The notes below the pieces were generated by a model. That model made no database searches, was not told the DNA's origin, and saw only the letters and a list, made by a program, of their open reading frames with translations. From contig NZ_CP015163.1 of assembly GCF_003312875.1 (NCBI RefSeq), forward strand, positions 1,364,001 to 1,428,000: a stretch of DNA of 64,000 bases. The letters are read 5' to 3'. This document shows, in pieces, positions 8,214 through 16,258 of this stretch (position 1 is the first letter of the stretch; every line of letters starts with the position of its first letter). The position numbers and the translations under genes are program-made. This DNA comes from Amycolatopsis albispora. Lineage in GTDB: Bacteria; Actinomycetota; Actinomycetes; Mycobacteriales; Pseudonocardiaceae.

Positions 8214-8657
8214 TCAGGCGGGTGTGCGCAGCGCGTCGAGCAAGCGCCGCAAGGTTTCTCCCGCCGTGCGTAGTTCTTCGGCGCTGGTTCCCGCCCTGGC
8301 CAGCAGGCGCGCCCGCGAGGCGTCCGAGCGTTCGAAAAGGCGCTCCAGCGTGGCCCGGCCGTCGTCGGTGAGGGTGATCAGGGGGGAGCGTGCGTGGTCC
8401 GGGTTGGGCCTGGCCTCGACCAGGTCCGTCGCGAGCAGGTCGCTGACCACCCGCTGCACGCTCTGCGGCGTCAGCCCCAGGCGCCGCGCCGCGTTCGGTA
8501 CCGTGCGCGGGCCGTCCGAGAGCACGCTGAGCACATGCCACCTGGCCGCGGTCTGCCCCGCCTCGCGCGCGATGTCCTCACTGGTGCGCCGGGAAATCCC
8601 GGCCAGCTCGTACACGTCGGCGATGAGCAGCCGGTACTGTTCCAGTGCGTCGGTCAC
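8214..8657 (-). CDS. MarR family transcriptional regulator
   Basis: 147 aa, GTG start. The winged helix-turn-helix (residues about 35-105) includes WHVLSVLSDGPRTVPNAARRLGLT and the wing RSPLITLTDDGRATLERL. It is divergent from the ECF sigma factor gene with 92 bp between starts, so it may control that promoter as well as its own. The ligand is unknown. Confidence 0.87.
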   Translation of the reverse strand: MTDALEQYRLLIADVYELAGISRRTSEDIAREAGQTAARWHVLSVLSDGPRTVPNAARRLGLTPQSVQRVVSDLLATDLVEARPNPDHARSPLITLTDDGRATLERLFERSDASRARLLARAGTSAEELRTAGETLRRLLDALRTPA

Positions 8658-8694
8658 CGCGGCAGCATACTTCCGCGATACCGGCCCGCCGCGC

Positions 8695-8721
8695 TGTCAC
8701 ATCCGGGCGCGTTCGCCGGTC
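8695..8721 (+). promoter_or_regulatory. candidate ECF41-type promoter of the sigma factor gene
   Basis: TGTCACA (8695-8701), 16 bp, then GGTC (8718-8721). The published ECF41 promoter pattern is TGTCACA with a CGTC -10 element, so this differs at one base. It lies 29 bp before the ATG of the sigma factor gene, which would fit autoregulation. Confidence 0.45.
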
Positions 8722-8749
8722 ATCCTGGTGAACGAACGGAGGATGGCCG

Positions 8750-9607
8750 ATGGGCGACGCAGACTTCCTGGCGCGGCGGTTCGAAGAGCACCGCGCGCAC
8801 CTGACCGCGGTGGCCCACCGCATGCTCGGCTCGCGCGCCGAGGCCGAGGACGCGGTGCAGGAAGCGTGGGTGCGCCTCAGCCGCGCCGGCGGCGACGGGG
8901 TGGAGAACCTGGCGGGCTGGCTGACCACGGTGGTCGCCAGGGTCTGCCTGAACCACCTCCAGTCACGCAGGTCCCGGCGCGAGGAGCCGCTGGAGCACGC
9001 GGAACCGGCCGAGGTTCGCGAACGCGGTCCCGAGCAGGAGGCGGTCGAAGCCGACTCGGTCGGGCTGGCGCTGCTCGTCGTGCTCGACACGCTCACCCCC
9101 GCCGAACGCCTCGCTTTTGTGCTGCACGACCTGTTCGCCGTGCCGTTCGACGAGATCGCGCCGATCGTGGACCGCACCCCGGCCGCCGCCCGGCAGCTCG
9201 CCAGCCGCGCCCGCCGCCGCGTCCGGGGCGCGCCCGTGCCCGAGCAGGACCACTCGCGCAAGCGCGAGATCGTGGACGCCTTTCTCATCGCGTCGCGGGC
9301 AGGCGACTTCGGCGCGCTGCTGTCGATGCTCGACCCGGACGTGGTGCTGCGCGCCGACCAGCGCGCCGTGCACATGGGCGCGAAGGCCGAGCTGCTCGGC
9401 GCGGACGAGGTGGCGAAGGCGTTCCTCGGGGTGGCGAAGCGCGCGCAGGTCGCGGTCATCGACGGGTCCGTCGGCGCGGTCGTGGCGCCACGCGGCCGCA
9501 CACGCCTGGTCCTGAACTTCACCATGGTCGGCGCCCGGATCGCGGCCATCGAGGTGCGTGCCGACGTCGATCACCTGAAGGCGCTCGACGTCGAACTCAT
9601 CGGCTGA
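8750..9607 (+). CDS. ECF41/SigJ-like sigma factor with SnoaL-like C-terminal domain
   Basis: 285 aa. Region sigma-2 (residues about 8-75, including RMLGSRAEAEDAVQEAWVRL) and region sigma-4 (about 105-155, LTPAERLAFVLHDLFAVPFDEIA) are followed by an NTF2/SnoaL-like domain from about residue 165, as in ECF41 factors, which use this extension in place of a separate anti-sigma. The family's DGGGK motif is not recognisable here. ECF41 genes often neighbour carboxymuconolactone decarboxylase, oxidoreductase or epimerase genes. An NAD(P)-binding epimerase-like gene lies tail to tail with an 11-bp overlap. Confidence 0.85.
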   Translation: MGDADFLARRFEEHRAHLTAVAHRMLGSRAEAEDAVQEAWVRLSRAGGDGVENLAGWLTTVVARVCLNHLQSRRSRREEPLEHAEPAEVRERGPEQEAVEADSVGLALLVVLDTLTPAERLAFVLHDLFAVPFDEIAPIVDRTPAAARQLASRARRRVRGAPVPEQDHSRKREIVDAFLIASRAGDFGALLSMLDPDVVLRADQRAVHMGAKAELLGADEVAKAFLGVAKRAQVAVIDGSVGAVVAPRGRTRLVLNFTMVGARIAAIEVRADVDHLKALDVELIG

Positions 9608-10511
9608 GCGCGGCGGCGGTGGCCCGCCAGCCCTCGCGGGCGCTGGGGAACTCCGGCGCCCAGCCGGTGGCTTCGCGGAACTTCGTGTTCGCCACGCGGA
9701 GGGACCGGGTGAGCGAGGTCAGCCGGTCGCCGAGCAGCAGCGCGGCCCGCCCCGGTCCGCGGAACCAGGCGCGGGCGCCCGCGGCTTCGGCGAGCGCATC
9801 GGCGTATTCGCGCTTGGTCAGCGGTTCGTCGTCGACCACGTTGTAGGTGCCCGCGGGCGCGTGCAGTGCGGCGGCGACGGCCCGCCCCGCGTCGGCCACG
9901 TGGATGGACGACACATAGCCGCCGGACGGCCCGAGCTGCGCGGCGATGTGGTGCCGGGCCTGCGCGAACAGCTGCTCGGCGTGCGCCGCGCCCGGTCCGT
10001 AGAACCAGCCGAACCGCAGCACGACGCCGGTGCCGCCGGACTCGGTGAAGCCGTGGGCGCTGGCCTCGGCGGCGAGGTTCGTCCTGGCGATGGGATACCG
10101 GTCGACCGGGTGGTCCTCGCTGATCCAGCGCGTGCCGTGGTCGCGGTAGAGCATGCTCACCGACTCCTGGACCAGGTGGCCGACCCCGGCGTCGAGCGCC
10201 GCGCCGGCCACCGCGGCCGAGCCCTCGGTCCGCACCTTGGCGCAGTCCGCCCACGCCCGGTTGCTGAGGAACCGGGTCATCGGCGGGATGGCCGAGGCGA
10301 GATTGGCCACCGCGTCGTGCCCGTCGAACGCGGCCGCGAGTGCCGCGCGGTCGAACAGGGACACCGTGACCGCGGTGGCACCCCGCGCGGTGAGGCCCGC
10401 CGCCTTGTCCGGCGTGCGCGCCAGTGCGGTCACCTCGTGTCCGGCTTCGAGGAGCGCGGGCACCGCGTACCTGCCGACGGCCCCGGTCGCGCCCGTGACA
10501 AAGATCCGCAT
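9597..10511 (-). CDS. NAD(P)-dependent epimerase/dehydratase-like SDR protein
   Basis: 304 aa from the ATG at 10511 (MRIFVTG); an earlier in-frame ATG at 10553 would add 14 residues without family similarity. An extended-SDR Rossmann fold is shown by VTGATGAVG at residues 5-13. The active-site YxxxK is not clearly present, the nearest segment being PVDRYPIARTNLA, so a catalytic or only NADP-sensing role is open. Its 3' end overlaps the sigma factor gene by 11 bp. It is divergent from a TetR gene. Confidence 0.78.
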   Translation of the reverse strand: MRIFVTGATGAVGRYAVPALLEAGHEVTALARTPDKAAGLTARGATAVTVSLFDRAALAAAFDGHDAVANLASAIPPMTRFLSNRAWADCAKVRTEGSAAVAGAALDAGVGHLVQESVSMLYRDHGTRWISEDHPVDRYPIARTNLAAEASAHGFTESGGTGVVLRFGWFYGPGAAHAEQLFAQARHHIAAQLGPSGGYVSSIHVADAGRAVAAALHAPAGTYNVVDDEPLTKREYADALAEAAGARAWFRGPGRAALLLGDRLTSLTRSLRVANTKFREATGWAPEFPSAREGWRATAAALSR

Positions 10512-10541
10512 GGCCCGAGGGTAGTGGCGGCGAAATAATGA

Positions 10542-10549
10542 AGTCGACT
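10542..10549. promoter_or_regulatory. candidate operator in the SDR/TetR divergent region
   Basis: AGTCGACT is a perfect 8-bp palindrome in a 68-bp AT-rich gap between the divergent SDR (10511) and TetR (10580) starts, in otherwise GC-rich DNA. Binding by the TetR protein is a positional inference. Confidence 0.3.
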
Positions 10550-10579
10550 CCAAAATTACTATGTGCTCTAATATTGGCC

Positions 10580-11224
10580 ATGAGTGAAGGCTTGCGGGAA
10601 CGCAAGAAACGGTTGACCCGGCGGCGGATCGCCGAGGTCGCGCTCGGGCTGTTCGTCGAACGCGGCTTCGACCAGGTGACGATCGCCGAGGTGGCCGATG
10701 CCGCCGACGTCTCGGTGAACACCGTCTACAACTACTTCGCCACCAAGGAGGACCTGGCGCTGCCGCCGGAGGAGGCGTCGCCGGACCGGCTGGCGGACAT
10801 CGTGCGCGGCCGCGCGCCGGGGGAGTCGGCGGCGGTGGCGGTGCTCGGGCGATTGCGGGCGGAAGTGCGGCGGCGGGACCGGGCGGTCGGCCTGACCGAC
10901 GGGTTCGGGCGGGTGCTGGCGATGATGCTCGCCGCGCCCACGCTGGCCGCCCGACTGGAAGACCTCAGCGGGCGGATGGTGGACCGGCTCGCCGAGCTGC
11001 TCGCCGCGGAAACCGGTGCGGCGGAAGGGGATCCGGTGCCGCGACTGGTCGCCGGGCAGCTCGGCTGGTGCCACAGCGTGGTGTTCGGCGAAATCGGCAG
11101 GCGGACCGTGGCCGGTGAGGACCCGGCGCTGATCGCCGAGGCCGCGCTGTCCCTGCTCGACGCGATCGAAGACCTGCTCGGCGAGCGGGTGCTCACCTAT
11201 GCCGCCCGGATGGAGGAAGCATGA
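10580..11224 (+). CDS. TetR family transcriptional regulator
   Basis: 214 aa from ATG 10580. The upstream in-frame ATG at 10538 would lie in the promoter region. The N-terminal HTH is RIAEVALGLFVERGFDQVTI with the recognition helix region DVSVNTVYNYF. The C-terminal ligand domain is of usual length. It overlaps the following DUF6204 gene (ATGA) and is divergent from the SDR gene, a likely target. Confidence 0.88.
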   Translation: MSEGLRERKKRLTRRRIAEVALGLFVERGFDQVTIAEVADAADVSVNTVYNYFATKEDLALPPEEASPDRLADIVRGRAPGESAAVAVLGRLRAEVRRRDRAVGLTDGFGRVLAMMLAAPTLAARLEDLSGRMVDRLAELLAAETGAAEGDPVPRLVAGQLGWCHSVVFGEIGRRTVAGEDPALIAEAALSLLDAIEDLLGERVLTYAARMEEA

Positions 11225-11523
11225 CCAGGGAAGTGTTCCGCGTGACGATCCGCGGCAAGTTCGGCGACCTGACCGCCGAGCAGTGCGCGCGGCTCGCCGA
11301 GCACGCGGGGGAGCTGATGTTCAGTGAGACCGGCACGTTCACCCACGACGCGAACGCGACCGTGTTCACCTTCCGCTGCCAGGTCCCGGCGCGCCCCGAT
11401 GACGACGACCGCACCGCGAAGCAGCGGGCGATCGCCGCACTGGACGCACACGAGCTGCCGTACCGGGACCTCACCGTCGCGGTCACCGACCTGCGCGACA
11501 TCCGCATCCAGCGGAAGCGCTGA
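11221..11523 (+). CDS. DUF6204 family protein
   Basis: 100 aa. It starts with TREVFRVTIRGKFGDLTAEQ and has a central FTFRCQVPA strand and an ending of LPYRDLTVAVTDLRDI, as in DUF6204 proteins of actinobacteria. These are small alpha/beta proteins of unknown role, often next to a TetR regulator, as here (4-nt overlap). Confidence 0.75.
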   Translation: MTREVFRVTIRGKFGDLTAEQCARLAEHAGELMFSETGTFTHDANATVFTFRCQVPARPDDDDRTAKQRAIAALDAHELPYRDLTVAVTDLRDIRIQRKR

Positions 11524-11532
11524 GCAGCGTTC

Positions 11533-11594
11533 TCAACTGATTGGTTGACAACGACGGGACCGTGTCCTAGCTTCTTGTTCAACCAACGAGTTGA
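11533..11594 (+). promoter_or_regulatory. promoter with two ArsR-type operators
   Basis: TTGACA (11545-11550) and TAGCTT (11568-11573) are 17 bp apart. Two 16-bp sites of the form TCAAC-N6-GTTGA flank it: 11533-11548, overlapping the -35 box, and 11579-11594, just after the start site. Site 2 read on the other strand matches site 1 at 14 of 16 positions. This is a compact autoregulated promoter for the ArsR operon at 11604. Confidence 0.72.
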
Positions 11595-11603
11595 GGACGG
11601 GCG

Positions 11604-11969
11604 ATGGACGACGTTGAACGGCTCAACCGGGTGTTCGCGGCACTGGCCGACCCGACCCGGCGCGACCTGGTGGCTCGCCTGGCCGCCGCGGACGCGACCG
11701 TTGGCGAACTGGCCGAGCCGTACGACATGAGCATGCAGGCCATCTCGAAGCACGTGAAGGTGCTCGAGGAGGCCGGGCTGGTGACCAGGAGCCGGGACGC
11801 GCAGCGCCGCCCGGTCCACCTGGACGCGGCCGTGTTCGACCTGATGACGAAGTGGATCGAGCGGTACCGCCGGCAGGCAGAGGAGCGTTATCGGCGCCTC
11901 GACGCGCTGCTGGCCACCATGACCGGCGCCGGGGATTCGGCGCGCATTCCCGAGGAGGACGCATCATGA
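11604..11969 (+). CDS. ArsR/SdpR family transcriptional regulator
   Basis: 121 aa. The winged HTH is seen in ALADPTRRDLVARLA and MSMQAISKHVKVLEEAGLV. There are no cysteine metal-binding pairs, so it is not a metal sensor of the SmtB kind. It belongs to the group paired with AHSA1/START proteins. It overlaps the AHSA1 gene by 4 nt and should repress its own operon through the two TCAAC-N6-GTTGA sites upstream. Confidence 0.9.
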   Translation: MDDVERLNRVFAALADPTRRDLVARLAAADATVGELAEPYDMSMQAISKHVKVLEEAGLVTRSRDAQRRPVHLDAAVFDLMTKWIERYRRQAEERYRRLDALLATMTGAGDSARIPEEDAS

Positions 11970-12448
11970 GCAAGCAGGAAACCGAGATCAACGCGGACCC
12001 GAAGGTGCCGACGATCGAGATCGTCCGCGAGTTCGACGCCGCGCCGGAGCACGTGTTCCGCGCCCACGTCGATCCCGAGCTGTACGCGAAGTGGATCGGG
12101 CCGCGGTCGGTGAGCACGAGGATCACCAGATGGGACGCCCGCACGGGCGGCGCGTGGGCCTTCGCCAACGATCGTGACGGCGAGGAGATCGCCTCCTTCT
12201 TCGGCAGCTTCCACGAAGTGCGCCCGAACGAGCGGATCGTGTGGACCTTCACCTACGAAGGCGAGCCGGACGGTGTCGCGCTGGAGACGCTGACCTTCGA
12301 GGAACTCGGCGGCGGGCGCACGCGGCTGAAGATCGTGAGCGTGGTCAAGGACTTCGAGACCCGCGACGGCATGCTGGCCAGCGGCATGGAGGTCGGCGTC
12401 AACGAGGGTTACGCGAAGCTCGACGAGCTGCTCGCGAAGGGGATCTGA
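11966..12448 (+). CDS. SRPBCC (AHSA1-type) protein
   Basis: 160 aa, ATG overlapping the ArsR stop. AHSA1-type START fold: IEIVREFDAAPEHVFRAHVDPELYAKWIGP at the start, the central WDARTGGAWAF and an ending with GMEVGVNEGYAKLDELLA. This family binds small hydrophobic ligands; the pairing with ArsR suggests ligand-linked regulation. The exact ligand is unknown. Confidence 0.88.
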   Translation: MSKQETEINADPKVPTIEIVREFDAAPEHVFRAHVDPELYAKWIGPRSVSTRITRWDARTGGAWAFANDRDGEEIASFFGSFHEVRPNERIVWTFTYEGEPDGVALETLTFEELGGGRTRLKIVSVVKDFETRDGMLASGMEVGVNEGYAKLDELLAKGI

Positions 12449-12451
12449 GCA

Positions 12452-13027
12452 ATGGCGTCCGAGAAGTCCGAGACCAAGGGGCCCGCGCGGCAGCACGCGC
12501 ACGACGCCGCCCGGTTCACCGAACTGGTCGAATCCGCGTCACCCGGCGACTGGGCGCGGCCCAGCCCGGTCGCCGAATGGACGGCCATCGACATCGTGAA
12601 GCACCTGGTGGAGTGGTCGCGCGGCTTCCTGACCGGGGCCGGGATCGAGCTGCCCGCACTGGACGTCGAGGCCGATCCGGTGGCGGCCTGGAAGCAGCAC
12701 GCGGCCGACATCCAGGCCATTCTCGACGATCCCGCCGGGCGGGTGCTGCGCAATCCGCACACCGGTGACCAGCCGGTGGACGAGGCGATCGACCGGTTCT
12801 ACACCGCGGACATCTGGATGCACACCTGGGACCTGGCCAAGGCGCTCGGCCGCGAACCGGAGCTGGGCGAGGAGCGCTGCGCCGCCGCGCTGGCGGGCAT
12901 GGAACCGATCGAGCAGGTGCTGCGGGACAGCGGGCAGTTCGGGACAGCGGTGCCGGTCGCCGCCGACGCACCCGCGCAGGACAGGCTGATGGCGTTCCTC
13001 GGCCGCGATCCGGCCTGGCAGCCCTGA
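12452..13027 (+). CDS. TIGR03086-type DinB/mycothiol-dependent family protein
   Basis: 191 aa. A four-helix DinB/MDMPI-like fold with metal-ligand candidate histidines: H in DIVKHLVEWS (about residue 51) and in DIWMHTWDLAKALG (about 128). This is the TIGR03086 pattern of mycothiol-using actinobacteria. It lies 3 nt after the AHSA1 gene, third gene of the ArsR operon. The substrate is unknown. Confidence 0.8.
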   Translation: MASEKSETKGPARQHAHDAARFTELVESASPGDWARPSPVAEWTAIDIVKHLVEWSRGFLTGAGIELPALDVEADPVAAWKQHAADIQAILDDPAGRVLRNPHTGDQPVDEAIDRFYTADIWMHTWDLAKALGREPELGEERCAAALAGMEPIEQVLRDSGQFGTAVPVAADAPAQDRLMAFLGRDPAWQP

Positions 13028-13176
13028 TCCGCGCCCGGTTTCCCCGCGATGAAAGCGAACGGAAAGGGCGAGGCCCTACCGTCCGGGGCGACCGGCGCTT
13101 CCCGGTGCGCCGGCCGACCCGGAAGGAGAGCGGCGAAGTGCGAGATCGAACCTGGGCCTATCCCGCCTGACCGCGG

Positions 13177-13932
13177 TCAGGGTGCGGTCGCTGTGGCCAG
13201 GACGCGGCGCAGCTCGCCGAAGATGGCCAGCATCCGCTCCGCCTCGTCCCGCATGGACCGCATCGCGGGATCGTCACCGGCGTCGGTGGTGAGCGCTTCC
13301 TGCCACAGCGCCTTCTCGGCCGTGCGCCACTCCGGTTTGCCGGTGACCTCGACGCCGCCGAACCCGGCCAGCGTCAGCTGCGTGCGCAGATCCAGCCGCC
13401 GCAACCGGTCCGGCACCCGTTCGCCGGCGCCGTCCTCGCCTTCCCAGCAGGTGAGGACCAGGCGCCCGCCGGGACGCAGCACCCGGCGGCACTCCCGCAA
13501 CGCGTCCAGCGTCGGCTCGGCGAACTGGATCGAGTCGACCACCAGTACCGCGTCCACGGACGCGCCGGGCAGGCCGGTGGCGGTCAGCTCACCCACCCGG
13601 AACTCGGCCCGGTCAGCCAAATCCATCGCCCGCGCCTGATCGTGGGCCTGCTCGACGGCGACCGCCGAGAAGTCCACGCCGAGGACCCGGCAGCCGGTGC
13701 GCCGCGCGATCTCCAGGCCGTACCCGCCGCGGCCGCACGCGAGGTCCAGCAGAAGCCGGTCCTCGCGCAGGCCGAGCGCCGTGACCACTTCGCCGAGCCC
13801 GGCGCCGCCCAGCAGGCTGGTGGAGCGCAGCTCCGGCGGCAGGCCGAGCACTCGCCGGACCAGCTCGTCCGCCACCGGCGACCCGGCCCGATCCGCGTAC
13901 CAGCCGTCGAACCCCGCCGCGCTCGTGGTCAT
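13177..13932 (-). CDS. class I SAM-dependent methyltransferase
   Basis: 251 aa. SAM motif I is LLLDLACGRGGYG, then VLGVDFSAVAVEQA, and the motif IV region is VDAVLVVDSIQFAE. UbiE/Coq5-like fold; substrate unknown. It starts 1 nt after the stop of the Spo0M gene on the same strand and is probably co-transcribed with it. Confidence 0.83.
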   Translation of the reverse strand: MTTSAAGFDGWYADRAGSPVADELVRRVLGLPPELRSTSLLGGAGLGEVVTALGLREDRLLLDLACGRGGYGLEIARRTGCRVLGVDFSAVAVEQAHDQARAMDLADRAEFRVGELTATGLPGASVDAVLVVDSIQFAEPTLDALRECRRVLRPGGRLVLTCWEGEDGAGERVPDRLRRLDLRTQLTLAGFGGVEVTGKPEWRTAEKALWQEALTTDAGDDPAMRSMRDEAERMLAIFGELRRVLATATAP

Positions 13933-13933
13933 C

Positions 13934-14884
13934 TCATTCCTCGCCGAAGTCCCCGAAATCGCCCATTTCGTCGATCACTTCGCCGAGGACCATACCGCCG
14001 ACCACCCCGGCCGCCACGCCACCGACCATCGCGCCCATCCCGGGTCCGTGCCCGTGATGTCCGTGATGTCCCTGGTGGCCGTACTCGTCATGGTGTCCGT
14101 GGTATCCCGACGGCCTGCTTTCGGCGACGCGGGTCAGCCACTCGCCGACCAGCTGAGGCCAGTTCACGCGCTCGGCTTCGTCGTGCGCGTACCCGAACCG
14201 CCCGAAGGCGTCACCGCCCGAGCCGAACATGCCGCCGCGCTTGTCCGCCTCCAGCACCACGTGCAGTTCCTGCGGTGTGGCCACAAAAGTCAGCTCGACC
14301 TCGTTGATCCGACCGGCGAATTCGCGTGGCGGGAAGAACTCCAGCTCCTGGAAGAAGCCGAGCCGCTGCGGCACCCCGTGCAGCCGCCCGACCTCCACAT
14401 CCGCGCTGTGGAACTGGAAACCCAGCTCCCCGAAGGCGTCGAGCACGGTTTCCTGCGACGGCAGCGGGTGCACCGCGACCGGGTCCAGGTCGCCCTTGTC
14501 CGGTGCTCCGGCGATGACCAGTTCGGTGCGCACGCCGACCACCATGCCGCGCAGGTGCGCCGAACCGACCGCGGTGAGCGGGGTTTCCCACGGCACCGGC
14601 AGTTCGAACGGCACGTCCAGCTGTTCACCGGCGGTGACGCGCACGTCCTCGCGCACCACGATCCGGTGGAATTCCGCGGCACCGGCGCGTTCGTGGTCGT
14701 GGTGCTCGGCTTCGGCGCTGGTCACCAGCGACAGTTCGATGCGGTCGATCTTCGCCTCGTGCTTGCCGCCCTGAATGCGGACCTGGCCGGTGATCCGGCC
14801 GCCGGGCACCGCGTCGGGGGAGTCGAGCACGGTGTCGACCGACGGCCCGCCGACGCCGAAGGCGCTCAGCATCCGTTTGAACAT
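13934..14884 (-). CDS. Spo0M family sporulation-control protein with His-rich tail
   Basis: 316 aa from ATG 14884, preceded by GGAGGAA. The first 240 residues are an arrestin-like Spo0M domain (FKRMLSAFGVGGPSVDTVL at the start). The C-terminus is unusual: about 12 histidines in a G-H-H/G-H-G tract (from about residue 254) followed by a Gly/Ala/Val stretch (GAMVGGVAAGVVGGMVLGEV) and an acidic end. Spo0M affects sporulation and cell-cycle control in Bacillus; the role in actinomycetes is unclear. The tail suggests metal binding and perhaps membrane contact. Confidence 0.87.
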   Translation of the reverse strand: MFKRMLSAFGVGGPSVDTVLDSPDAVPGGRITGQVRIQGGKHEAKIDRIELSLVTSAEAEHHDHERAGAAEFHRIVVREDVRVTAGEQLDVPFELPVPWETPLTAVGSAHLRGMVVGVRTELVIAGAPDKGDLDPVAVHPLPSQETVLDAFGELGFQFHSADVEVGRLHGVPQRLGFFQELEFFPPREFAGRINEVELTFVATPQELHVVLEADKRGGMFGSGGDAFGRFGYAHDEAERVNWPQLVGEWLTRVAESRPSGYHGHHDEYGHQGHHGHHGHGPGMGAMVGGVAAGVVGGMVLGEVIDEMGDFGDFGEE

Positions 14885-14967
14885 GGGGAATTCCTCCGGA
14901 AAGGGGAGTGGGATCGCCTCGGCTCGTCTGGTTGCCGAAAGGCGCAAAGCGGACATTAGCAGGCCGG

Positions 14968-15660
14968 TCAGCCCGACAGTTCCACCATCTCGTCCCGGGC
15001 CTGGATGACGATGTCGCGCATGGCGCGCTCGGCCCGGTCCGGCTCCCCGCGGTCCACCGCGTACGCGACTTCCTGGTGCAGTGCCACGGCTTCCGGCTGC
15101 GGTTCCGGCGGCATCAGCCCGTGCCCGGTCCGCCCGGTGAGCACCTCGGCCACCACCTCGGAGAGCTGCGCGAACATCGGATTTCCCGACGCGGACAGCA
15201 GCAGGTCGTGGAAGTCGATGTCGTGCCCGAGAAACGTGGTCAGGTCGCGTGCCTTCGCCGTGCTCGCCAGCCGTGACCCGAGCGCGCGCAGCCTGCCCCG
15301 CTGCTCCGGGGTGGCGCGCAGCGCGGCGAACCGGGCGGCGCTCGGCTCGATGGCGGACCGCAGCTCGGTCAGCGTGCGCAGCGCGGACTGCCGTTGCGGC
15401 CCGTCGAGCTGCCAGCGGATCACCCGCGGGTCGTAGTGGTTCCACTCGGCGTGCTCACGCACGGTCACGCCGACCCGCCGCTTGCTCGAGGTGAGGCGCA
15501 TCGTCTCCAGCGCGCGCACGACTTCGCGCGCGACCGTGCGCGAAGCGCCGTAACGCACCTGCAGTTCTTCCAGGCGGAGCACCGAGCCAGGCGGCAGCTC
15601 GCCACCCGCGATCGCGGTGCCCAGCTCGTCCAGCATCTTCGAGTGCACACCGTCGGCCAT
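14968..15660 (-). CDS. GntR family regulator of the gluconate locus
   Basis: 230 aa. The N-terminal winged HTH has the segment ELQVRYGASRTVAREVVRALE; the C-terminal FadR-type (FCD) ligand domain has H-x(3)-D and later histidines (HDIDFHDLL, ALHQEVA). It is divergent from gluconokinase and gluconate permease genes, so it is probably the gluconate repressor. Direct repeats at 15687 and 15709 in the divergent region are its likely sites. Confidence 0.87.
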   Translation of the reverse strand: MADGVHSKMLDELGTAIAGGELPPGSVLRLEELQVRYGASRTVAREVVRALETMRLTSSKRRVGVTVREHAEWNHYDPRVIRWQLDGPQRQSALRTLTELRSAIEPSAARFAALRATPEQRGRLRALGSRLASTAKARDLTTFLGHDIDFHDLLLSASGNPMFAQLSEVVAEVLTGRTGHGLMPPEPQPEAVALHQEVAYAVDRGEPDRAERAMRDIVIQARDEMVELSG

Positions 15661-15686
15661 GCGGTGACGGTAACGTACTGACTCGA

Positions 15687-15722
15687 TTAAGTAGTACCTT
15701 TCACTTGCTTAAGTAGTACTTA
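15687..15722. promoter_or_regulatory. paired GntR operators of the gluconate operon
   Basis: The 11-mer TTAAGTAGTAC occurs at 15687-15697 and again at 15709-15719, 22 bp apart, two helical turns. The second copy extends to a near-palindrome TAAGT-AGT-ACTTA (15710-15722). The sites lie between divergent gntR and gntK, suggesting cooperative binding and control of both directions. Confidence 0.65.
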
Positions 15723-15760
15723 TTGGGTCTACTCTCTGCCGCGGACAAGGAGGTCACCCA

Positions 15761-16258
15761 ATGGCGGTCATCGTGGTGATGGGCGTGGCAGGAGCGGGCA
15801 AGAGCACCATCGGCACCGCGCTGGCCGAGCGCCTCGGGGTCGAGTACGCCGAGGCGGACGAGTTCCACCCGGCGTCGAACATCGAGAAGATGACCTCCGG
15901 TGTCCCGCTCACCGACGAGGACCGGTGGCCGTGGCTGCGCTCGATCGCGGCCTGGGTGCGCTCGCACGACCGCACCGGCGGCGTGGTCACCTGCTCGGCG
16001 CTCAAGTACGCCTACCGGGACGTGCTGCGGGCCGGTGGTGACGTCTGGTTCCTGCACCTCGACGGCGCACGCGAACTGCTCGCCACCCGGATGGGTGGAC
16101 GTTCCGGCCACTTCATGCCCCCGTCGCTGCTCGACTCGCAGCTGACGGATCTCTCCCCGCTGCGCCAGGACGAGCGCGGGTACACCCTCGACATCGGCGC
16201 CCTGCCGGAGGACCTCGTCGAAGCCGCGCTCACCGCCTACCGGAAGGACCACCCGTGA
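15761..16258 (+). CDS. gntK: gluconokinase
   Basis: 165 aa, the usual length for GntK. The P-loop is GVAGAGKSTIG at residues 8-18, and EADEFHPASNIEKMTSG and HFMPPSLLDSQ are family signatures. It phosphorylates gluconate to 6-phosphogluconate with ATP in the cytoplasm. Its stop overlaps the GTG of the permease gene by 4 nt, so uptake and phosphorylation are co-expressed. Confidence 0.95.
   Translation: MAVIVVMGVAGAGKSTIGTALAERLGVEYAEADEFHPASNIEKMTSGVPLTDEDRWPWLRSIAAWVRSHDRTGGVVTCSALKYAYRDVLRAGGDVWFLHLDGARELLATRMGGRSGHFMPPSLLDSQLTDLSPLRQDERGYTLDIGALPEDLVEAALTAYRKDHP

Noticed and set aside
13028..13176. Possible small gene in the 149-bp gap, continuing as a 196-aa rightward frame to 13639
   Set aside because: The frame reads antisense to the methyltransferase gene, with Ser/Arg-rich shadow composition and no ribosome site; nothing else was seen in the gap.
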